DNA from: Palleronia abyssalis | GTDB taxonomy: Bacteria > Pseudomonadota > Alphaproteobacteria > Rhodobacterales > Rhodobacteraceae | DNA: 64,000 nt | Direction: 5' to 3' | Assembly (NCBI RefSeq): GCF_900302445.1 | Contig: NZ_ONZF01000007.1 | Location: 62,001 to 126,000, forward strand | Shown: positions 16,901 through 26,499 of the stretch, one piece after another | Position numbering within the stretch: the first letter of the stretch is position 1 | Layout of the letters: each line of letters opens with the position of its first letter | Translations under genes and position numbers: made by a program | Notes under the pieces: model-generated | Seen by the model: the letters and a program-made list of their open reading frames with translations, nothing else | Told to the model about the DNA's origin: nothing | Databases searched by the model: none

Positions 16901-18808
16901 ATGGCCAAATCCGCGCCGGCCGCATCCGTAACCGATCAGTCGTTGTTCGACATGCGCTGGCAGAGGGCCGAGCGTGACCTGATGACCTCGCTGACCCGGC
17001 TCTATGGCGGGGCGATGAAGCCCACCACCCTGCGCCGCCGGGTGCGTGAGCTTCTGGCCGAGAAATGGTCGGCGCGCCCGGCCGATTTGCGCAGCCTAGA
17101 CATGGCGCGCGACATCACACCCGACTGGTTCCAGAGCCAGGAGATGGCAGGGTACGTCTTCTATGTCGACCGCTTCGCGGGTGACATGAAGGGCGTCGCG
17201 GACCGTATTCCTTACCTGCAGTCGCTGGGGATCAAATACGCGCATTTCATGCCCTGCCTGAAGCCCCGCCCCGGCGACTCGGATGGTGGGTATGCGGTCA
17301 TGGATTACGGCAAGATCGACCCGAAGCTGGGTACAATGGGCGATTTCAAGAAGCTAGCGAAGAAGCTGCGCAAGGCCGGGATCAGCCCCTGCATCGACAT
17401 GGTGCTGAACCACACCGCGCGGGAACACGATTGGGCCGCGCGCGCCCGCAAGGGCGATGCGTTCTACCAAAAGCTCTATCGCCTCTACGACGACGCCACC
17501 ATCCCGCTGCAATACGAGAAGACGTTGCTGGAGGTGTTCCCGAACCAAGCGCCGGGCAACTTCACCTGGGACGACGATCTGGGCAAATGGGTCTGGACCA
17601 CGTTCAACACCTTCCAGTGGGACCTGAACTGGGAAAACCCCGAGGTCTTCCTGGCGATCCTCGGCATCATCCTCGATCTGGCCAATGCCGGGGCCGAGGT
17701 GCTGCGGCTGGATGCGGTGGCCTTCATGTGGAAACGCATGGGTACGATCTGCCAGAACGAGCCCGAGGTGCATGACATCCTTCAGGCGATCAACCAGGCC
17801 GCATCGGTCGCGGCGCCTGCAGTGATCTTCAAGGCCGAGGCGATCGTCGGCCCGCATCAGTTGGTCCCCTATCTGGGCGAGGGGCGGCATTCGGGCAAGG
17901 TGTCGAACCTTGCCTACCACAACTCGCTGATGGTGCAGTACTGGTCGGCATTGGCCAGCGGGCAGACGGATCTGATGACCCACACCCTGACCGCGCATTT
18001 CCCCGACAGCTTCAAGGGCGCCGAATGGGCGACCTATATCCGCTGCCACGACGATATCGGTTGGGCCATCACCGAAGACGACGCCGAGGCGGCGGGTATC
18101 ACCGGCCCCGGGCACCGCAAGTTCCTGGGCGATTTCTATGCCGGCCGGTTCGGGGGCAGCTTCGCCCGCGGTGCCGATTTCCAGGTAAACGAGAAGACGG
18201 GCGATGCGCGGACGAACGGGACAACCGCGTCGCTGGCGGGGCTTGAGGCGGCGATGCTGGACGGCGACCCCGCAGCGATCCGCATGGCCGAACAGCGCAT
18301 CCTTCTGGGCCACGCGTTGATGGCGGGCTACGGGGGTCTGCCGCTTCTGTACATGGGCGACGAAGTGGGGCTGCTGAACGACTGGAGCTTCCTCGACGAT
18401 CCCGACCGCGCGGGCGACGGGCGCTGGATGCAGCGCCCCGAGATGGACTGGTCGCTGGCCGAGGCAGCGCCCGAGGCCGACACCCCCGCGGGCCGGATCT
18501 GGCGCGGCACGAAGCACATCCTGGCCGTCCGGACCGAGATCGAGGCGCTGCGGGGCGATGTCCCGACGAAGGTCATGCAAACCGGGCACGACAAGCTGTT
18601 CTGCGTCCGCCGTCCGGGTACGGAAGGGACGCTGACGGGGGTCTACAACTTCACCGGTGAGGATCAACAGATCGAGGCGGATCGTCTTGGCCTCGACATC
18701 GATGCCCTGCCCCTAGACATGCTGACCGGGCTTCTGCCCGAGCGCGTAGCCGACCGGATCGTCGTGCCGCCCTACGGCGCGCTATGGCTGCACGAGGCGC
18801 TTTGGTAG
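16901..18808 (+). CDS. Amylosucrase-like GH13 alpha-glucosyl transferase
   Basis: The 635-residue enzyme has an N-terminal helical domain and a GH13 barrel of the amylosucrase subfamily, which builds alpha-1,4-glucan from sucrose. Catalytic residues are visible: Asp271 in VLRLDAVAFMW, Glu313 in IFKAEAIV, and Asp384 in RCHDDIGW. The start ATG follows CCGGAGGTTTTCC. It stands alone, with no sucrose transport or glycogen genes nearby; the next gene on the same strand (63 bp away) is a nuclease-fold protein. Sucrose isomerase or hydrolase activity is a possible alternative. Confidence 0.9.
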   Translation: MAKSAPAASVTDQSLFDMRWQRAERDLMTSLTRLYGGAMKPTTLRRRVRELLAEKWSARPADLRSLDMARDITPDWFQSQEMAGYVFYVDRFAGDMKGVADRIPYLQSLGIKYAHFMPCLKPRPGDSDGGYAVMDYGKIDPKLGTMGDFKKLAKKLRKAGISPCIDMVLNHTAREHDWAARARKGDAFYQKLYRLYDDATIPLQYEKTLLEVFPNQAPGNFTWDDDLGKWVWTTFNTFQWDLNWENPEVFLAILGIILDLANAGAEVLRLDAVAFMWKRMGTICQNEPEVHDILQAINQAASVAAPAVIFKAEAIVGPHQLVPYLGEGRHSGKVSNLAYHNSLMVQYWSALASGQTDLMTHTLTAHFPDSFKGAEWATYIRCHDDIGWAITEDDAEAAGITGPGHRKFLGDFYAGRFGGSFARGADFQVNEKTGDARTNGTTASLAGLEAAMLDGDPAAIRMAEQRILLGHALMAGYGGLPLLYMGDEVGLLNDWSFLDDPDRAGDGRWMQRPEMDWSLAEAAPEADTPAGRIWRGTKHILAVRTEIEALRGDVPTKVMQTGHDKLFCVRRPGTEGTLTGVYNFTGEDQQIEADRLGLDIDALPLDMLTGLLPERVADRIVVPPYGALWLHEALW

Positions 18809-18871
18809 CTGTTACATCCCTGATGTGAAATCCGTGATAGCCTGGTTGGATAGCATCGAGGAGGTCCCGCC

Positions 18872-19972
18872 ATGCCGTTCACCCTGCGACTTGCCACGTT
18901 CAATATCGAGAACCTGTTCACCCGGTTCGATTTCGACGCCTTCCTCGCCGGGCCGGACAGTCGCGAGGCGCGGTATCTGCCGCCGATCGTACAGTTCCTC
19001 GGGCAATACGGTGACGGTGACCTCAGCCGGTTCGACACGTTCCGCAGGCTGGTCGAAAGCGCCTCGGTCGCGCAGGACGACGACAAGCGCCAGCATACCG
19101 CGCTGAGCCTTGCGGCCACGGACGCCCATGCGGTCGCGCTGCAGGAGGTCGACGGCGTCCACGCGCTGTCGCGCTTCCTGCAGGCCTATTATGCCAAGCT
19201 GGGCGAGCCCGCCTATCGCCACCAGGTGCTGCACGAAGCGAACGATCCGCGCGGGATCGACGTGGCGATGATCGCGCGCGACGACTGGCCGTTCTACAGC
19301 CGCAGCCATCAGGACCTGACCCCGGCGTGGCTGGATGATACCGAAAGCGGCCGCGACCTGCTGGAACGTTACCCGCGGGCAAGGGACCGGGCGAGCCAGT
19401 TGCGAAACCAGCGGATCTTTCGCCGCGACTGTCTGGAAGTGCAGTTCGACCGCGGCCCCGTGACGGTGTTCAACTGCCATTTCAAGTCGATGGGCGGGGG
19501 TCGTGAAAAGACCATGGGGATGCGTCAGCTCGAAGCCGCGACCGTGCGCGAGATCATCACCCGTAAATTCGACGATCCGGCCACGGCGTTGTGGTGCGTG
19601 GCCGGGGACCTCAACGATTACACCCAGCTGATCAAGGTCTTCGCCGATGGCACGGAAGAGGTGCGCCCGCAGGACGAGTCGGGCGTCGATCCCTTGCTGG
19701 AGGACGGTTTCGGGATCAACTTGCTGGAAACGTTGCCCGAGACGGACCGCTGGACGCATTACTACGCGTGGGATCGGCAAAAGACACAGCTGGATTACCT
19801 CATCGCATCGCCTGCCCTGGCCCGAAAAATGGTGGGTTCGCCCCGCATCATTCGGGGCGGCATGCCCTACCGTGTGCCCAATACCGACGATCTGGCGCGA
19901 TGGCCCCGGATCGGGTGGGACCGTCCGAAGGCGTCCGACCACTGCCCCGTCATCGCCGAATTCCGTATCTGA
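18872..19972 (+). CDS. Endonuclease/exonuclease/phosphatase (EEP) family protein
   Basis: The 366-residue protein has the EEP fold motifs in order: [10 protein letters not shown] (metal-binding Asn/Glu), ALQEVDG (Glu), [19 protein letters not shown] (Asp/Asn) and a terminal [12 protein letters not shown] (Asp-His). Substrates in this superfamily range from DNA to phospholipids; none is indicated. No signal peptide is seen. GAGGAGGTCCCGCC precedes the ATG. Confidence 0.85.
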   Translation: MPFTLRLATFNIENLFTRFDFDAFLAGPDSREARYLPPIVQFLGQYGDGDLSRFDTFRRLVESASVAQDDDKRQHTALSLAATDAHAVALQEVDGVHALSRFLQAYYAKLGEPAYRHQVLHEANDPRGIDVAMIARDDWPFYSRSHQDLTPAWLDDTESGRDLLERYPRARDRASQLRNQRIFRRDCLEVQFDRGPVTVFNCHFKSMGGGREKTMGMRQLEAATVREIITRKFDDPATALWCVAGDLNDYTQLIKVFADGTEEVRPQDESGVDPLLEDGFGINLLETLPETDRWTHYYAWDRQKTQLDYLIASPALARKMVGSPRIIRGGMPYRVPNTDDLARWPRIGWDRPKASDHCPVIAEFRI

Positions 19973-20084
19973 GGGCTGTGACGCTGGGTCTTTACAGGCC
20001 GCCCGGCCCTGTCCTATACGCCCGCATCCCCGTGTCGACACCCTTGGAGGCGGCGGGGCATCTGCAATCTCAGGAGTTACCGAT

Positions 20085-20753
20085 ATGGCTGGCGAAACGC
20101 CCGACATCATCGCCATGGAACGCACGGGGACCGGCAAGGGGGCCGCCCGTCAAGCCCGGCGCGAGAACCTCGTGCCCGGCATCGTCTATGGCGGCGGATC
20201 CGATCCGCTCCCCATCAATCTGCCCTACAACGCGCTGATCAAGAAGCTGAAGGCGGGCCGCTTCCTTGCGACCCTCTTCAATCTGAAGGTCGAAGGTCAC
20301 GACGACGTCCGCGTCATCTGCCGCAGCGTCCAGCGCGACGTGGTCAAGGACCTTCCGGTCCATGTCGACTTCATGCGCCTGCGCCGCAACAGCCGCGTGT
20401 CGCTGTACATCCCCGTGGAAGTGGTGGGCGAAGAAGACTGCCCCGGCCTGCGTTCGGGCGGTGTGCTGACCATGGTCCGCTCGGAAGTCGAACTTCGCTG
20501 CACCGCCGGCGACATCCCCGAGAAGATCACCGTTTCGATCGCCGGGAAGGAGATTGGGGACACGATCCACATCTCCGAAGTCGACCTGCCCGAGGGCACG
20601 CGCCCGACCATCGACCGCGATTTCGTGATCGCCAACATCCAGGCGCCGTCGGGTCTTGCCAGCCAGCAAGAAGACGATGACGAGGATGTCGCGGCGGACG
20701 AGGTCCCCGCGATCGAGATGGAAGCCGGCCCGGACGACGACGCCGACAGCTGA
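20085..20753 (+). CDS. rplY: 50S ribosomal protein L25/general stress protein Ctc
   Basis: Binds 5S rRNA in the large subunit. At 222 residues it is the long CTC/TL5 form: an N-terminal 5S-binding L25 domain ([19 protein letters not shown]) and a C-terminal beta domain, ending in a very acidic tail ([11 protein letters not shown]). CAGGAGTTACC before the ATG sets the start. A strong terminator follows; pth lies two genes downstream, a common association. Confidence 0.96.
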   Translation: MAGETPDIIAMERTGTGKGAARQARRENLVPGIVYGGGSDPLPINLPYNALIKKLKAGRFLATLFNLKVEGHDDVRVICRSVQRDVVKDLPVHVDFMRLRRNSRVSLYIPVEVVGEEDCPGLRSGGVLTMVRSEVELRCTAGDIPEKITVSIAGKEIGDTIHISEVDLPEGTRPTIDRDFVIANIQAPSGLASQQEDDDEDVAADEVPAIEMEAGPDDDADS

Positions 20754-20801
20754 TCCTGACGACCGGTGGGTTCGCCCGCGGAAGCGACCGAAAGCCACAT
20801 G

Positions 20802-20830
20802 CGGCGCAGGAACCATTCCTGCGCCGTTTT
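20802..20830 (+). terminator. Intrinsic terminator of rplY
   Basis: CGGCGCAGGAA and TTCCTGCGCCG pair perfectly (11 bp), followed at once by TTTT. It closes the rplY unit before the LOV kinase gene. Confidence 0.9.
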
Positions 20831-20905
20831 ACTTTCCGATCATCGTGCTATCGTACCGTGCCCGCGGAACGTCGTTCCGGACGATCAAAACAATTGCAGG
20901 ATCCA

Positions 20906-21985
20906 ATGTCAGACGGCTCTGAACACGCTCAGGATGAGGATCAGGCGTCGTGGTACGACGACAGCCCCCAACGCTTTCGCGAAACCAATCCGACCACGCA
21001 TTTTCAGGGGTCGTCCGGCGTGCTGTTTGAGCAGGCCATGGCGCAGACCCGCATGGCCATTTCCCTCGCCGATCCCAATGTCGAGGACATGCCGCTGGTC
21101 TTCGTGAACAACGCGTTCGTCAATCTGACCGGCTACCGCGAGGAAGAACTTCTGGGGCGGAATTGCCGGTTCCTGCAGGGGCCGGAAACAGACATGCGCG
21201 TCGTGCGCAAGGTGCGCGAGGCCTTGGCCCGCGAGGACGTTATCGTCGTCGAGCTGCTGAACTATCGCAAGGACGGCAGCACGTTCTGGAACGCGCTGCA
21301 CCTGGGGCCGATCTATAACGAGGCCGGCGACCTCATCTACTATTTCGGCAGCCAGTGGAATGTCAGCGACGTCCACGCCGCGCGCGCCGATGAGAAGCAT
21401 GCCCGCATCATGGCGCGTGAGCTGAGCCATCGGATGAAGAACATGTTCTCGGTCATCGGGGGGCTGGTGACGGTCGCCGGGCGGACCCGCGGCATCCAGA
21501 ACGAGGCCGCCGAAATCAATGACCGCATTCGCGCCTTGGGTCGCGCGTTCGAGACGACGTTGGACGACGTTGCCGTCGGCTCGGTCAACCTGACGGATGC
21601 AATCCGTGCGGTTCTGGCCCCCTACGACCCCGAGGGCAATCGGATCGCGTTCGAAGGGGAAGACCTGCGGGTGGATCCCAACCTGATTTCGACCATGGGC
21701 CTGACCCTGCACGAGCTTGCGGTAAACGCCACGAAATACGGGGCCCTGGGGCCGGACGGTGGTAAGGTGACCATCACATGGGAAAAGACCCGGCAACACG
21801 ATCTGGATATCGACTGGATCGAAAGAGGCGGACCGAGCGTTACGAAACCCGATAGCTTGGGGTCCGGCCTGGGAATCACCGAAACGCTTCTTGGCACCAT
21901 CGGGGGACAGATCACCCCGAACTGGGATCCCAATGGACTTCGGGTTCAACTTCGGATCCCGCGCGCGAGCAAAGAAAATGTATGA
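20906..21985 (+). CDS. Blue-light LOV-domain histidine kinase (HWE family)
   Basis: The 359-residue soluble protein joins a PAS/LOV sensor (about residues 35-155) to an HWE kinase. GRNCRFLQG contains Cys87, the residue that forms the flavin adduct under blue light. Kinase motifs are ELSHRMKN (phosphoacceptor His175), the N-box HELAVNATKYGAL (269-281), the family-defining W-x-E at 304-306 and the G2 motif GSGLG. The light signal is probably passed to the response regulator whose gene starts at the stop codon. ATG at 20906 follows CAGGA. Confidence 0.93.
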   Translation: MSDGSEHAQDEDQASWYDDSPQRFRETNPTTHFQGSSGVLFEQAMAQTRMAISLADPNVEDMPLVFVNNAFVNLTGYREEELLGRNCRFLQGPETDMRVVRKVREALAREDVIVVELLNYRKDGSTFWNALHLGPIYNEAGDLIYYFGSQWNVSDVHAARADEKHARIMARELSHRMKNMFSVIGGLVTVAGRTRGIQNEAAEINDRIRALGRAFETTLDDVAVGSVNLTDAIRAVLAPYDPEGNRIAFEGEDLRVDPNLISTMGLTLHELAVNATKYGALGPDGGKVTITWEKTRQHDLDIDWIERGGPSVTKPDSLGSGLGITETLLGTIGGQITPNWDPNGLRVQLRIPRASKENV

Positions 21986-21986
21986 C

Positions 21987-22364
21987 ATGAGTTCAAACGA
22001 ACCGACGCGCGTTCTCGTGCTTGAGGACGAGCCTATGATCCTGATGGAACTGGCCTTCGCAGTCGAAGACCGTGGGGGACAGCCGATTTCCACGCACTCG
22101 GTCGAGCAGGCCATGGAGGCCATTTCGAGCACGCCCCCGCACGCGGCGATCCTGGACGTCAATCTCGGGCGTGGCACGACCTGCGAAAGCGTGGCGAAGT
22201 CGTTGCAGGAGGCCGGCATTCCCTTCATCCTGCACTCGGGCGACCTGATCCGGCAGGGCGAGTTGATCGCCCGCATCGGGGCCGAGGTCATCGCCAAGCC
22301 CGCCTCGAGCGACACGGTCGCGGATCGTGCACTGGCATTGGCACGGAGCCGTGCCACCAACTAA
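21987..22364 (+). CDS. Single-domain response regulator, partner of the LOV kinase
   Basis: About 125 residues of a CheY-like receiver: acidic pocket VLEDEP, phosphoacceptor Asp in AAILDVNLG, Ser in LHSGD and Lys in VIAKP. There is no output domain, so it probably acts by protein interaction or in a phosphorelay. It follows the kinase without a gap; ATG at 21978 would overlap the kinase stop by 8 bases, and ATG 21987 is the alternative used here. Coupled expression with the kinase is very likely. Confidence 0.9.
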   Translation: MSSNEPTRVLVLEDEPMILMELAFAVEDRGGQPISTHSVEQAMEAISSTPPHAAILDVNLGRGTTCESVAKSLQEAGIPFILHSGDLIRQGELIARIGAEVIAKPASSDTVADRALALARSRATN

Positions 22365-22396
22365 TCGGTCCGGTGCCGAACGCACGGAGGGAAGAC

Positions 22397-23101
22397 ATGC
22401 GGCTGTTCGTGGGATTGGGCAATCCGGGGGCCAAATACGCCCGCCACCGCCATAACATCGGCTTCATGGCGATCGAGGCTATCGCAGCGGACCACGGCTT
22501 CCCCCCGTTCCGCGCAAAGTTCCAAGGCATGCTGAGCGAAGGGCGACTGGGCGGCGATCGTGTCGCCCTGCTGATGCCGACCACCTTCATGAACAATTCC
22601 GGCCAGTCCGTGGGCGAGGCGGCCCGCTTCTTCAAGCTGGAGCCCGCGGACGTGGTGGTGTTCCACGACGAGATCGACCTCGCCCCGGGCAAGCTGAAAT
22701 GCAAGACCGGCGGTGGGCATGCGGGGCACAATGGCCTGCGCTCGATCCATCAGCATCTGGGGCCGGAATATGCGCGCGTCCGGATGGGCGTGGGACACCC
22801 GGGCCACAAGGATCGCGTGCCGGGATATGTCCTGCACGACTTTCCCAAGGCCGACGACACGTGGCTGGACGATATGCTGCGCGGGTGCGCCGATGGGGCG
22901 CCGGACCTTGCGGATGGCGACACGGGACGCTTCATGAATGCCGTGGCGCAGCACCTCAATCCACCGCGCCCCTCGACCGGCAGTCAGCGCCCCAAACCGG
23001 CAGAGCCGATGCCCCGCCCCGGGGCCGACGCGCCGTCCGCACCCACCAAGGACAGCGATGCGCGCTCCCCCCTGCAAAAGCTGGTAGATCGCTTCAAATG
23101 A
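22397..23101 (+). CDS. pth: Peptidyl-tRNA hydrolase
   Basis: Pth releases peptides from prematurely dropped peptidyl-tRNAs. MRLFVGLGNPG, HRHNIGF (catalytic His) and PTTFMNNSG are the diagnostic motifs, with the HDEIDL segment further on. The 234-residue product is longer than the usual 190-200 because of a Pro/Ala-rich C-terminal extension ending LQKLVDRFK. ATG follows GGAGGGAAGAC. The downstream DUF2332 gene overlaps it by ATGA. Confidence 0.96.
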   Translation: MRLFVGLGNPGAKYARHRHNIGFMAIEAIAADHGFPPFRAKFQGMLSEGRLGGDRVALLMPTTFMNNSGQSVGEAARFFKLEPADVVVFHDEIDLAPGKLKCKTGGGHAGHNGLRSIHQHLGPEYARVRMGVGHPGHKDRVPGYVLHDFPKADDTWLDDMLRGCADGAPDLADGDTGRFMNAVAQHLNPPRPSTGSQRPKPAEPMPRPGADAPSAPTKDSDARSPLQKLVDRFK

Positions 23102-24120
23102 GCCTGCGCGACGCCTGCCGACACCAGGCCCTGAATTGCCGGTCCCTTGGCTCACCTTTCACCGCACGCCTTCTGAACCTCGCCGCAGGACGCCTGACGG
23201 ATGCCAGCGATGTTGGCGCGACCCTTCTGGCGTGGGACGGCGACGTTACGTCCGATGGCCAGTCCGTCCCGTTGCGGCTGGCCGGGGCGCTGCACCGGCT
23301 TGTTCTTCTGGAGGACGAGGGGCTGGTTCCCCACTGGCCCCCGCACGAGACCGGGGACGACGCCCTTTGGTCCGCGGTGGAGGAGGCGTTCGACCGGCGC
23401 CGGGACGAGGTTTTACAAACGCTGTCCCACGCGCCGCAGACGAACGAAGTTCGCCGGGCCGCAGCGCTAATCCCAGTTCTACACATGCTGGCGCGGCAAT
23501 ACGATCGGCCCCTGGCCCTGTTCGAGCTTGGGGCGAGTGCGGGGCTGAACCTGTCCATGGACCGCTTCGATCTTGCGGCGGGGGCGACCCGGTTCGGCCC
23601 CGGGGACTCGACCGTGGCCCTGGCCCCGGTCTGGGAGGGCCCGAGACCGGAGCCTGCTTCCCTGACCGTGGCCTCCCGCCGCGGGGTCGACCTTGCGCCC
23701 TTGAGCGTGACGAACGACGCGGATCGGCTGCGGCTATTCGCCTATCTCTGGCCAGATCAGCCGGAGCGTCGCCAACGAACCGAGGCGGCCGTTGATCTGT
23801 CGGATATCGAGGTCGAGGAAGGCGATGCGGGCGACTGGCTTGATGACGCCTTGAACGCGTGTTCCGACGATGTCCTGCCCGTCATCTATCACACGGTCGC
23901 ATGGCAATATTTTCCGGCCGCCTCACAAAAGCGCGCCGAAGAGGCGATGGCCCGGGTGGGGGCCGACCGCCCCCTGGCCCGGATCGGGATGGAAGCAGAC
24001 AGCGGCCGCGGGGCCGGCCTTACGCTGACGACCTGGCCGAATGGGCGCAAGCATGCCCTGGCCCGCGTGGATTTTCACGGCCGGTGGTTGGACTGGTTCG
24101 GCCCCACCTCCCTTGGTTGA
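23098..24120 (+). CDS. DUF2332 family protein
   Basis: The 340-residue protein matches the DUF2332 family: LLEDEGLVPHWP in the N-terminal half, FELGASAGLNLSMDRF in the middle, and a C-terminal HGRWLDWF. The GASAGLNL loop resembles an SAM-binding glycine motif, but no activity is established. Its ATG overlaps the pth stop (ATGA), suggesting translational coupling. Confidence 0.8.
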   Translation: MSLRDACRHQALNCRSLGSPFTARLLNLAAGRLTDASDVGATLLAWDGDVTSDGQSVPLRLAGALHRLVLLEDEGLVPHWPPHETGDDALWSAVEEAFDRRRDEVLQTLSHAPQTNEVRRAAALIPVLHMLARQYDRPLALFELGASAGLNLSMDRFDLAAGATRFGPGDSTVALAPVWEGPRPEPASLTVASRRGVDLAPLSVTNDADRLRLFAYLWPDQPERRQRTEAAVDLSDIEVEEGDAGDWLDDALNACSDDVLPVIYHTVAWQYFPAASQKRAEEAMARVGADRPLARIGMEADSGRGAGLTLTTWPNGRKHALARVDFHGRWLDWFGPTSLG

Positions 24121-24159
24121 CCCATGGCGCGCCCTAGGTCAGCGCAGTGGAGGTGAACC

Positions 24160-24531
24160 ATGAATATCGACGATCCCGTAAACGTTCTGGGTGGCGCATT
24201 GGACCTGTGTTCGAGCGAGCCACGCACCGGATTCTTCCGCGACGGGCATTGTAACACCTGTGACGAGGATACGGGAAGTCACACCGTCTGCGCCGTCATG
24301 ACCGAAGAATTCTTGGCCCTGTCGAAATACCTTGGGAACGACCTTTCGACGCCCCGTCCGCAATACGGATTTCCGGGGTTGAAGGCTGGCGACAGATGGT
24401 GCCTGTGTGCCGCCCGGTTCCTGCAGGCGGTCGAAGAAGGCGCCGGCCCGAAAGTCCACCTCGCCTCGACGCATCGCCGCGCACTGGATGTCGTCCCCCT
24501 CGAGGTGCTGGAAGCCCACGCGGAGACGTAA
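24160..24531 (+). CDS. DUF2237 family protein
   Basis: The 123-residue protein carries the full DUF2237 pattern: NVLGGALDLCSSEPRTGFF, an HTVCAVMTEEFL segment, and GNDLSTPRPQYGFPGL with GDRWCLCA. Several conserved Cys residues suggest a metal or redox role; function unknown. AGGTGAACC precedes the ATG. Confidence 0.9.
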   Translation: MNIDDPVNVLGGALDLCSSEPRTGFFRDGHCNTCDEDTGSHTVCAVMTEEFLALSKYLGNDLSTPRPQYGFPGLKAGDRWCLCAARFLQAVEEGAGPKVHLASTHRRALDVVPLEVLEAHAET

Positions 24532-24534
24532 GCC

Positions 24535-24780
24535 CTACTGGACCGCGTCCGGGTCTAGCATCGAAAGCTCTTGCGAGATGATCTCGCCCGTGGCGGCGTT
24601 ATACACGATCTCGATCACGCGGCCTTCGCCCTCGGCAGAGGCGGTCAATGTTCCGCTGTGGCGGACCAGTTCGATGTCGGAAAAGCCATGCTCGGCCAGG
24701 AATGCGGTAACGGTCTGTTCAAGGTCTTGCGCCAGAAGTGCGCTCGGCATCAGGATCAGGGCTGCGGTCAGAACTCTCAT
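24535..24780 (-). CDS. Small secreted PepSY-like protein
   Basis: An 81-residue precursor with a cleavable signal (to ALLAQ) and a mature part with the PepSY-like pattern: a helix (LEQTVTAFLAEHGF) followed by strands ending VIEIVYNAATGEIIS. PepSY domains are thought to inhibit or bind proteases, or fold as periplasmic accessories. It lies 10 bases downstream of trpB on the same strand but is unlikely to be metabolic. Confidence 0.65.
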   Translation of the reverse strand: MRVLTAALILMPSALLAQDLEQTVTAFLAEHGFSDIELVRHSGTLTASAEGEGRVIEIVYNAATGEIISQELSMLDPDAVQ

Positions 24781-24790
24781 GATTTGTCCC

Positions 24791-26023
24791 TCAGCTGGAT
24801 TTCGAAATGTCGACGCCCAAAGCCTTGGCGACGGTGAAGATGTCCTTGTCGCCCCGCCCGCACATGTTCATGCAGATCAGGTGATCCTTCGGCAGGTCGG
24901 GCGCGATCTTCATCACGTGGGCCAGCGCATGCGACGGCTCGAGCGCGGGGATGATGCCCTCGGTCTCGCAACACAGCTGGAACGCATCCAGCGCCTCGCG
25001 GTCGGTGATCGAGACGTACTTGGCCCGGCCGATATCATGCAGCCAGGAATGCTCGGGGCCGATTCCGGGATAGTCGAGGCCGGCGCTGATCGAGAAACCT
25101 TCCAGGATCTGCCCGTCGTCGTCCTGCAGCAGGTAGGTGCGGTTGCCATGGAGCACGCCCGGCCGTCCGCCGGTCAGCGACGCGCAATGCTGCATCTCGT
25201 CCGAGACGCCCTTGCCGCCCGCTTCGACGCCGATGATGTTCACGGATGGATCGTCGAGGAAGGGGTAGAACAGGCCCATCGCATTCGATCCACCTCCGAT
25301 GGCCGCGACCAGCGTATCGGGCAGCCGCCCCTCGGCCGCGTGCATCTGTTCCTTGGCCTCGGTCCCGATGATCGACTGGAAGTCGCGCACCATCGCCGGA
25401 TAGGGATGCGGCCCCGCAACCGTGCCGATGCAGTAGAACGTGTCGCGGACGTTGGTCACCCAATCGCGCAGCGCGTCGTTCATCGCGTCCTTCAGGGTGC
25501 CGCGTCCCGACGTGACCGGGATGACCTCGGCCCCCAGAAGACGCATGCGGAACACGTTGGGCTGTTGCCGTTCGACGTCGTGGGCACCCATGTAAACGAT
25601 GCATTTCAGACCGAACTTCGCGCAGACCGTGGCGGTCGCGACACCGTGCTGGCCGGCCCCGGTCTCGGCGATGATGCGGGACTTGCCCATGCGCCGGGCC
25701 AGAATGATCTGTCCCAGCACGTTGTTGATCTTGTGTGCGCCGGTGTGGTTCAGCTCGTCCCGCTTCAGGTACACCTTGGCGCCGCCCAGATGTTCGGTCA
25801 GGCGTGCCGCATAGTATAGGGGCGAGGGACGACCGACATAGTGCGTCCAGAGGTCATGCATCTCGTCCCAGAAGGACTGATCGGTCTTGGCGAACTCGTA
25901 CTGCTGCTCAAGCTCGAGGATAAGCGGCATCAGCGTTTCGCTGACGAAACGCCCGCCAAACTTGCCGAACCGGCCCTTGTCGTCGGGCCCCGTGCGGTAG
26001 GAGTTCTTCAGATCGTCCGGCAT
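24791..26023 (-). CDS. trpB: Tryptophan synthase beta chain
   Basis: TrpB is the PLP enzyme that joins indole and serine to make tryptophan. The 410-residue sequence has [15 protein letters not shown] with the PLP Lys and a Gly/Ser phosphate loop in [25 protein letters not shown] precedes the ATG. It ends the run rpsA-ihfB-lapA-trpF-(membrane protein)-trpB on the minus strand. Confidence 0.97.
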   Translation of the reverse strand: MPDDLKNSYRTGPDDKGRFGKFGGRFVSETLMPLILELEQQYEFAKTDQSFWDEMHDLWTHYVGRPSPLYYAARLTEHLGGAKVYLKRDELNHTGAHKINNVLGQIILARRMGKSRIIAETGAGQHGVATATVCAKFGLKCIVYMGAHDVERQQPNVFRMRLLGAEVIPVTSGRGTLKDAMNDALRDWVTNVRDTFYCIGTVAGPHPYPAMVRDFQSIIGTEAKEQMHAAEGRLPDTLVAAIGGGSNAMGLFYPFLDDPSVNIIGVEAGGKGVSDEMQHCASLTGGRPGVLHGNRTYLLQDDDGQILEGFSISAGLDYPGIGPEHSWLHDIGRAKYVSITDREALDAFQLCCETEGIIPALEPSHALAHVMKIAPDLPKDHLICMNMCGRGDKDIFTVAKALGVDISKSS

Positions 26024-26112
26024 GGAATCGCCCCCCTCGCTATGGCTGGACCAGCGATAGACCGCCGCGCGGGCGGCGGCAACCTGACGTCCGGGCCGCT
26101 GCGGCGATCCGC

Positions 26113-26484
26113 CTAGCCGCGCCGCCGCAAGCGCCGCCGCCAAAGCTCGGCCCGGCGGCGGGCGCGGATGATGAAGGTCGTCACGGTGGGGCGCAGAAGC
26201 GGCACATCGACCGCCAGCAGCATCAGGCCGACCGGGATCATCCAGAGGCCGAACACTGGCAGGATCGCAAGGAACCCGCCCGCGATCAGCGTCAATGCCA
26301 AGGGGATGCGGAACACGGCGACCCGCCGGCGCCGCAACCCGGTCACGGCCCAACGCGCGGGGGGCGCAAGGCGACCGAGGGCCTCGAACTGGCGGTCGAG
26401 GCGACGGACCATGTGATCTTTGGAGCGGGAGCGCACGGGCATACCCGGCAAATGCACATGAACGCGCTGCTGTTCAATCGGCAT
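26113..26484 (-). CDS. Uncharacterised inner-membrane protein between trpF and trpB
   Basis: A 123-residue basic protein with two close hydrophobic segments ([20 protein letters not shown] and a following [16 protein letters not shown]) and an Arg-rich tail. It has no enzymatic motif. Homologues at this position are sometimes mislabelled as tryptophan synthase beta because of location; nothing in the sequence supports that. Confidence 0.65.
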   Translation of the reverse strand: MPIEQQRVHVHLPGMPVRSRSKDHMVRRLDRQFEALGRLAPPARWAVTGLRRRRVAVFRIPLALTLIAGGFLAILPVFGLWMIPVGLMLLAVDVPLLRPTVTTFIIRARRRAELWRRRLRRRG

Positions 26485-26499
26485 GACTACAAATAGCCG

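Noticed and set aside
24791-26353. Start of trpB upstream of 26023, adding about 110 residues
   Set aside because: Those residues are Arg/Pro/Gly-rich without homology and overlap the small membrane gene; the ATG at 26023 has a strong ribosome-binding site.
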